Virus record (IMG/VR): IMGVR_UViG_3300008735_000002
Span: 55,016 to 119,015 of that record
Reading direction: 5' to 3' (one strand)
DNA length: 64,000 nt
DNA from: a virus
The translations under genes and the position numbers were made by a program. Shown in pieces: positions 62,667-64,000 of this stretch (position 1 is its first letter; every line of letters begins with the position of its first letter). The notes under the pieces were generated by a model, which was not told the DNA's origin, did not search any database, and saw nothing but the letters and a program-made list of their open reading frames with translations.

Positions 62667-63239
62667 TTACCTTGTAGAATCATCTGCAGCAGTTGTTTGT
62701 TCGTCCTCTAGCTCGCTCTTCATATTTCTATAATCGCCTAACGTCGGGCCGGGGTGCGTACCAACTTCTCTCCTTATTGCAGACATCTTAGAGGGCTCAT
62801 TAATGTCACCAGACTCAATTCCAGCCCTTAGAGCTTCTCGAGCAATTTCTTCATTCTGACTACTATTTTCTATTTTATTCTTTGGCTCTTCTACATTTTT
62901 CTCTAATTCTGCCGATATGTGCGTTTTTAGATAATCTCTATAATATTGCTGCATTTCTTGCCATCTCGCAATCTCTGACTCCAGAGACTGCGCATCGTTT
63001 ATCCCGTTCGTCCAAATACCTTTGACTAAAGCTGGCACCTGCTCTATTATGCTTAACAATAACCTGGGTAATTCAGCTGGGTCACGATCTTCTAATTCTT
63101 TCAAAGCAGACTTCAAACTACCCTCGACTACGTTAGCATGCCAAGATCCATTAAGGAGATTATCCATTACTTCTTGCCGTTTCGCAGCTAGTCCGTCTAT
63201 CTTCTTATCCAAATTAGAAGTAAACTCATTTTCTTCCAT
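62667..63239 (-). CDS. Hypothetical helical protein (190 aa)
   Basis: 190 residues from the ATG at 63239. A GTG four codons earlier overlaps the ribosome site GGAGG and is rejected. It is wholly helical, with an acidic coiled-coil-like middle and a disordered end (EDEQTTAADDSTR). No family recognised. It is the first gene after the tail-fibre terminator and is preceded by a TATAAT box, so it starts the long run of tail genes. A chaperone-like role is possible but unproven. Confidence 0.6.
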   Translation of the reverse strand: MEENEFTSNLDKKIDGLAAKRQEVMDNLLNGSWHANVVEGSLKSALKELEDRDPAELPRLLLSIIEQVPALVKGIWTNGINDAQSLESEIARWQEMQQYYRDYLKTHISAELEKNVEEPKNKIENSSQNEEIAREALRAGIESGDINEPSKMSAIRREVGTHPGPTLGDYRNMKSELEDEQTTAADDSTR

Positions 63240-63271
63240 AACTACCTCCACATTTTACAAAAGACAATCAT

Positions 63272-63277
63272 ATTATA
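63272..63277 (-). promoter_or_regulatory. -10 box of probable promoter after tail-fibre terminator
   Basis: Minus-strand TATAAT preceded directly by GTG, about 33 bases before the ATG at 63239 and 20 bases after the terminator T-tract. No good -35 is present (TTTTAT at 17 bases), so it may be weak or need an activator. Confidence 0.5.
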
Positions 63278-63296
63278 CACGCCATATCAGATCTAT

Positions 63297-63328
63297 AAAA
63301 AAAGAGGGCCGGCAAAAAGCCGGCCCTC
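63297..63328 (-). terminator. Intrinsic terminator after tail-fibre gene
   Basis: A perfect 10-bp GC-rich stem (GAGGGCCGGC, 5-T loop on the minus strand, GCCGGCCCTC) followed by seven T, 28 bases after the fibre stop codon. It is the strongest terminator in the window. Confidence 0.93.
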
Positions 63329-63355
63329 AGGGGATAGGTTAAAAAACCTAAAGTA

Positions 63356-64000
63356 TTATGAACGGTCGATTACTTGAACCATATCACCGGTCTGTAGTAC
63401 GAATTGGAACTGTAAGGTGTTCGCAGCAGTGATCTGATAATCGTTAGTTCCTCCGATGGAAGAAGAAACGAGAAGCTGACCATTAACGAAGACCTGACAC
63501 TTCTCAATACCGCACTCTGGAGATAGCGAAGCGTTATCACCTGACAGTTTCGCAACAGTAACGTTACTACCCGCGGCGACATTTGCAGCCAACGAGCCAG
63601 TAAAGATTGTTGCAGTTGCACCAGTAATATTACTCGCGAGAGTATTCAAAGCACTAATGACAGTATCAGAAGCAGAGAAGATACTCTTACCTCTGAAGAT
63701 AGCAAAGTCATCGTAGGACGCAAACAACATCGTCTTTGCACCCTCACCACTTGTCATCAAACCATCAGAGGAGAACGATACCGAACCCGTGAAAGCAAGA
63801 GCGTTGGGTGATGTACCCGACATTACCAAGGCTTGTCCGATCCACGTCGACTGTCCCGCGGCTGAGCCGAGGAGAATGTTTCGGGCGCCCTGCGTACCAA
63901 TGGAGATATCTTGAGCCGCATTGTCAGTGCCAATATTGATAGCTCCACCCGTAGATTCAATTCCGATAGCTCCTGCAGCATCAATCTCAATACCACCAGC
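63356..64000 (-). CDS. Tail-fibre-like / surface structural protein (5' end off window)
   Basis: The reading frame is open to the right edge, so at least 214 residues of a longer protein are visible. The part beyond 63830 has short Gly/Ile-rich repeats (GAIGIESTGGAINIGTDNAA, DISIGTQGARNILLG), the beta-helix-like pattern common in phage fibres and other long surface proteins. The C-terminal 150 residues form a beta-rich cap with KCQVFVNGQLLVSSS and a final FVLQTGDMVQVIDRS. An internal TTG at 63829 is not the real start, because coding sequence continues upstream. Fibre identity is inferred from the repeat type and from position at the head of the tail-periphery block. Confidence 0.68.
   Translation of the reverse strand, partial: AGGIEIDAAGAIGIESTGGAINIGTDNAAQDISIGTQGARNILLGSAAGQSTWIGQALVMSGTSPNALAFTGSVSFSSDGLMTSGEGAKTMLFASYDDFAIFRGKSIFSASDTVISALNTLASNITGATATIFTGSLAANVAAGSNVTVAKLSGDNASLSPECGIEKCQVFVNGQLLVSSSIGGTNDYQITAANTLQFQFVLQTGDMVQVIDRS

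Noticed and set aside
1-64000. tRNA genes, homing endonucleases, self-splicing introns, integrase or lysogeny genes
   Set aside because: None was seen: no HNH or GIY-YIG motif, no interrupted gene, no cloverleaf-like sequence in the short gaps.

Overview
The window is a nearly gap-free stretch of a large tailed-phage genome from the T4 superfamily (contractile tail). All 48 genes I can support are on the minus strand, so transcription runs from right to left. I found no tRNA, rRNA, CRISPR array, insertion sequence or bacterial housekeeping gene. Recognisable T4-type proteins are the major capsid protein (gp23-like), scaffold (gp22), prohead protease (gp21), portal (gp20), large terminase (gp17), neck proteins (gp13, gp14), tail completion protein (gp15), sheath (gp18, present twice), tube (gp19), a very large tape measure, UvsX, a gp32-type SSB, an RNase H-type 5' nuclease, a gp41-type helicase, a gp61-type primase and gp46/47. 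Divergence from T4 is large: sheaths of over 1000 residues, a family A rather than family B polymerase, a RuvC-type resolvase, and a fused gp47-gp46. A phage of an aquatic bacterium, distant from classical T4, is a fair inference. The host cannot be read from the sequence, except that its RNA polymerase probably uses sigma70-like promoters.

Layout in transcription order. (1) 64000-49022: 3' end of a tail-fibre-like gene, a terminator and promoter, then a block of large virion proteins with Fn3-like, LamG-like and shared terminal modules (probable baseplate and fibre periphery). (2) 49022-44119: recombination and priming block: RuvC-like resolvase, primase, fused Mre11-Rad50 (SbcD-SbcC), and a small Cys-rich protein. 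(3) 44116-32152: packaging and head block: conserved small gene, terminase, portal, a conserved core-region protein, protease, five small head-region genes, scaffold, capsid protein, terminator and promoter, putative decoration protein, terminator. (4) 32051-7300: neck and tail block: neck proteins, tail completion protein, two sheath paralogues, tube, terminator, tail-assembly/hub chaperone with a probable programmed frameshift, tape measure, baseplate initiator-like protein, LysM-like protein and hub-like protein. (5) 7265-1: replication and recombination block: polymerase A core, small gene, separate DEDDh exonuclease, small gene, SSB, UvsX, 5' nuclease and replicative helicase (cut by the left edge).

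Most genes overlap by 1-11 bases (TAATG, ATGA) or lie a few tens of bases apart, which implies long polycistronic messages. The string is punctuated by four clear intrinsic terminators (near 3466, 32103, 32732 and 63297) and a fifth near 21418. Sigma70-like promoters follow several of these, and another sits directly upstream of SSB. No gap between genes exceeds 300 bases; the longest (32611-32796) holds a terminator and promoter.

The observations most worth follow-up are the single-chain gp47-gp46 fusion, the separation of polymerase and proofreading exonuclease with a HisAspAla motif C, the tandem sheath paralogues, the T7 slippery site joining two chaperone reading frames, terminal modules shared among the unidentified virion proteins, and a short helix motif at the ends of several small proteins.
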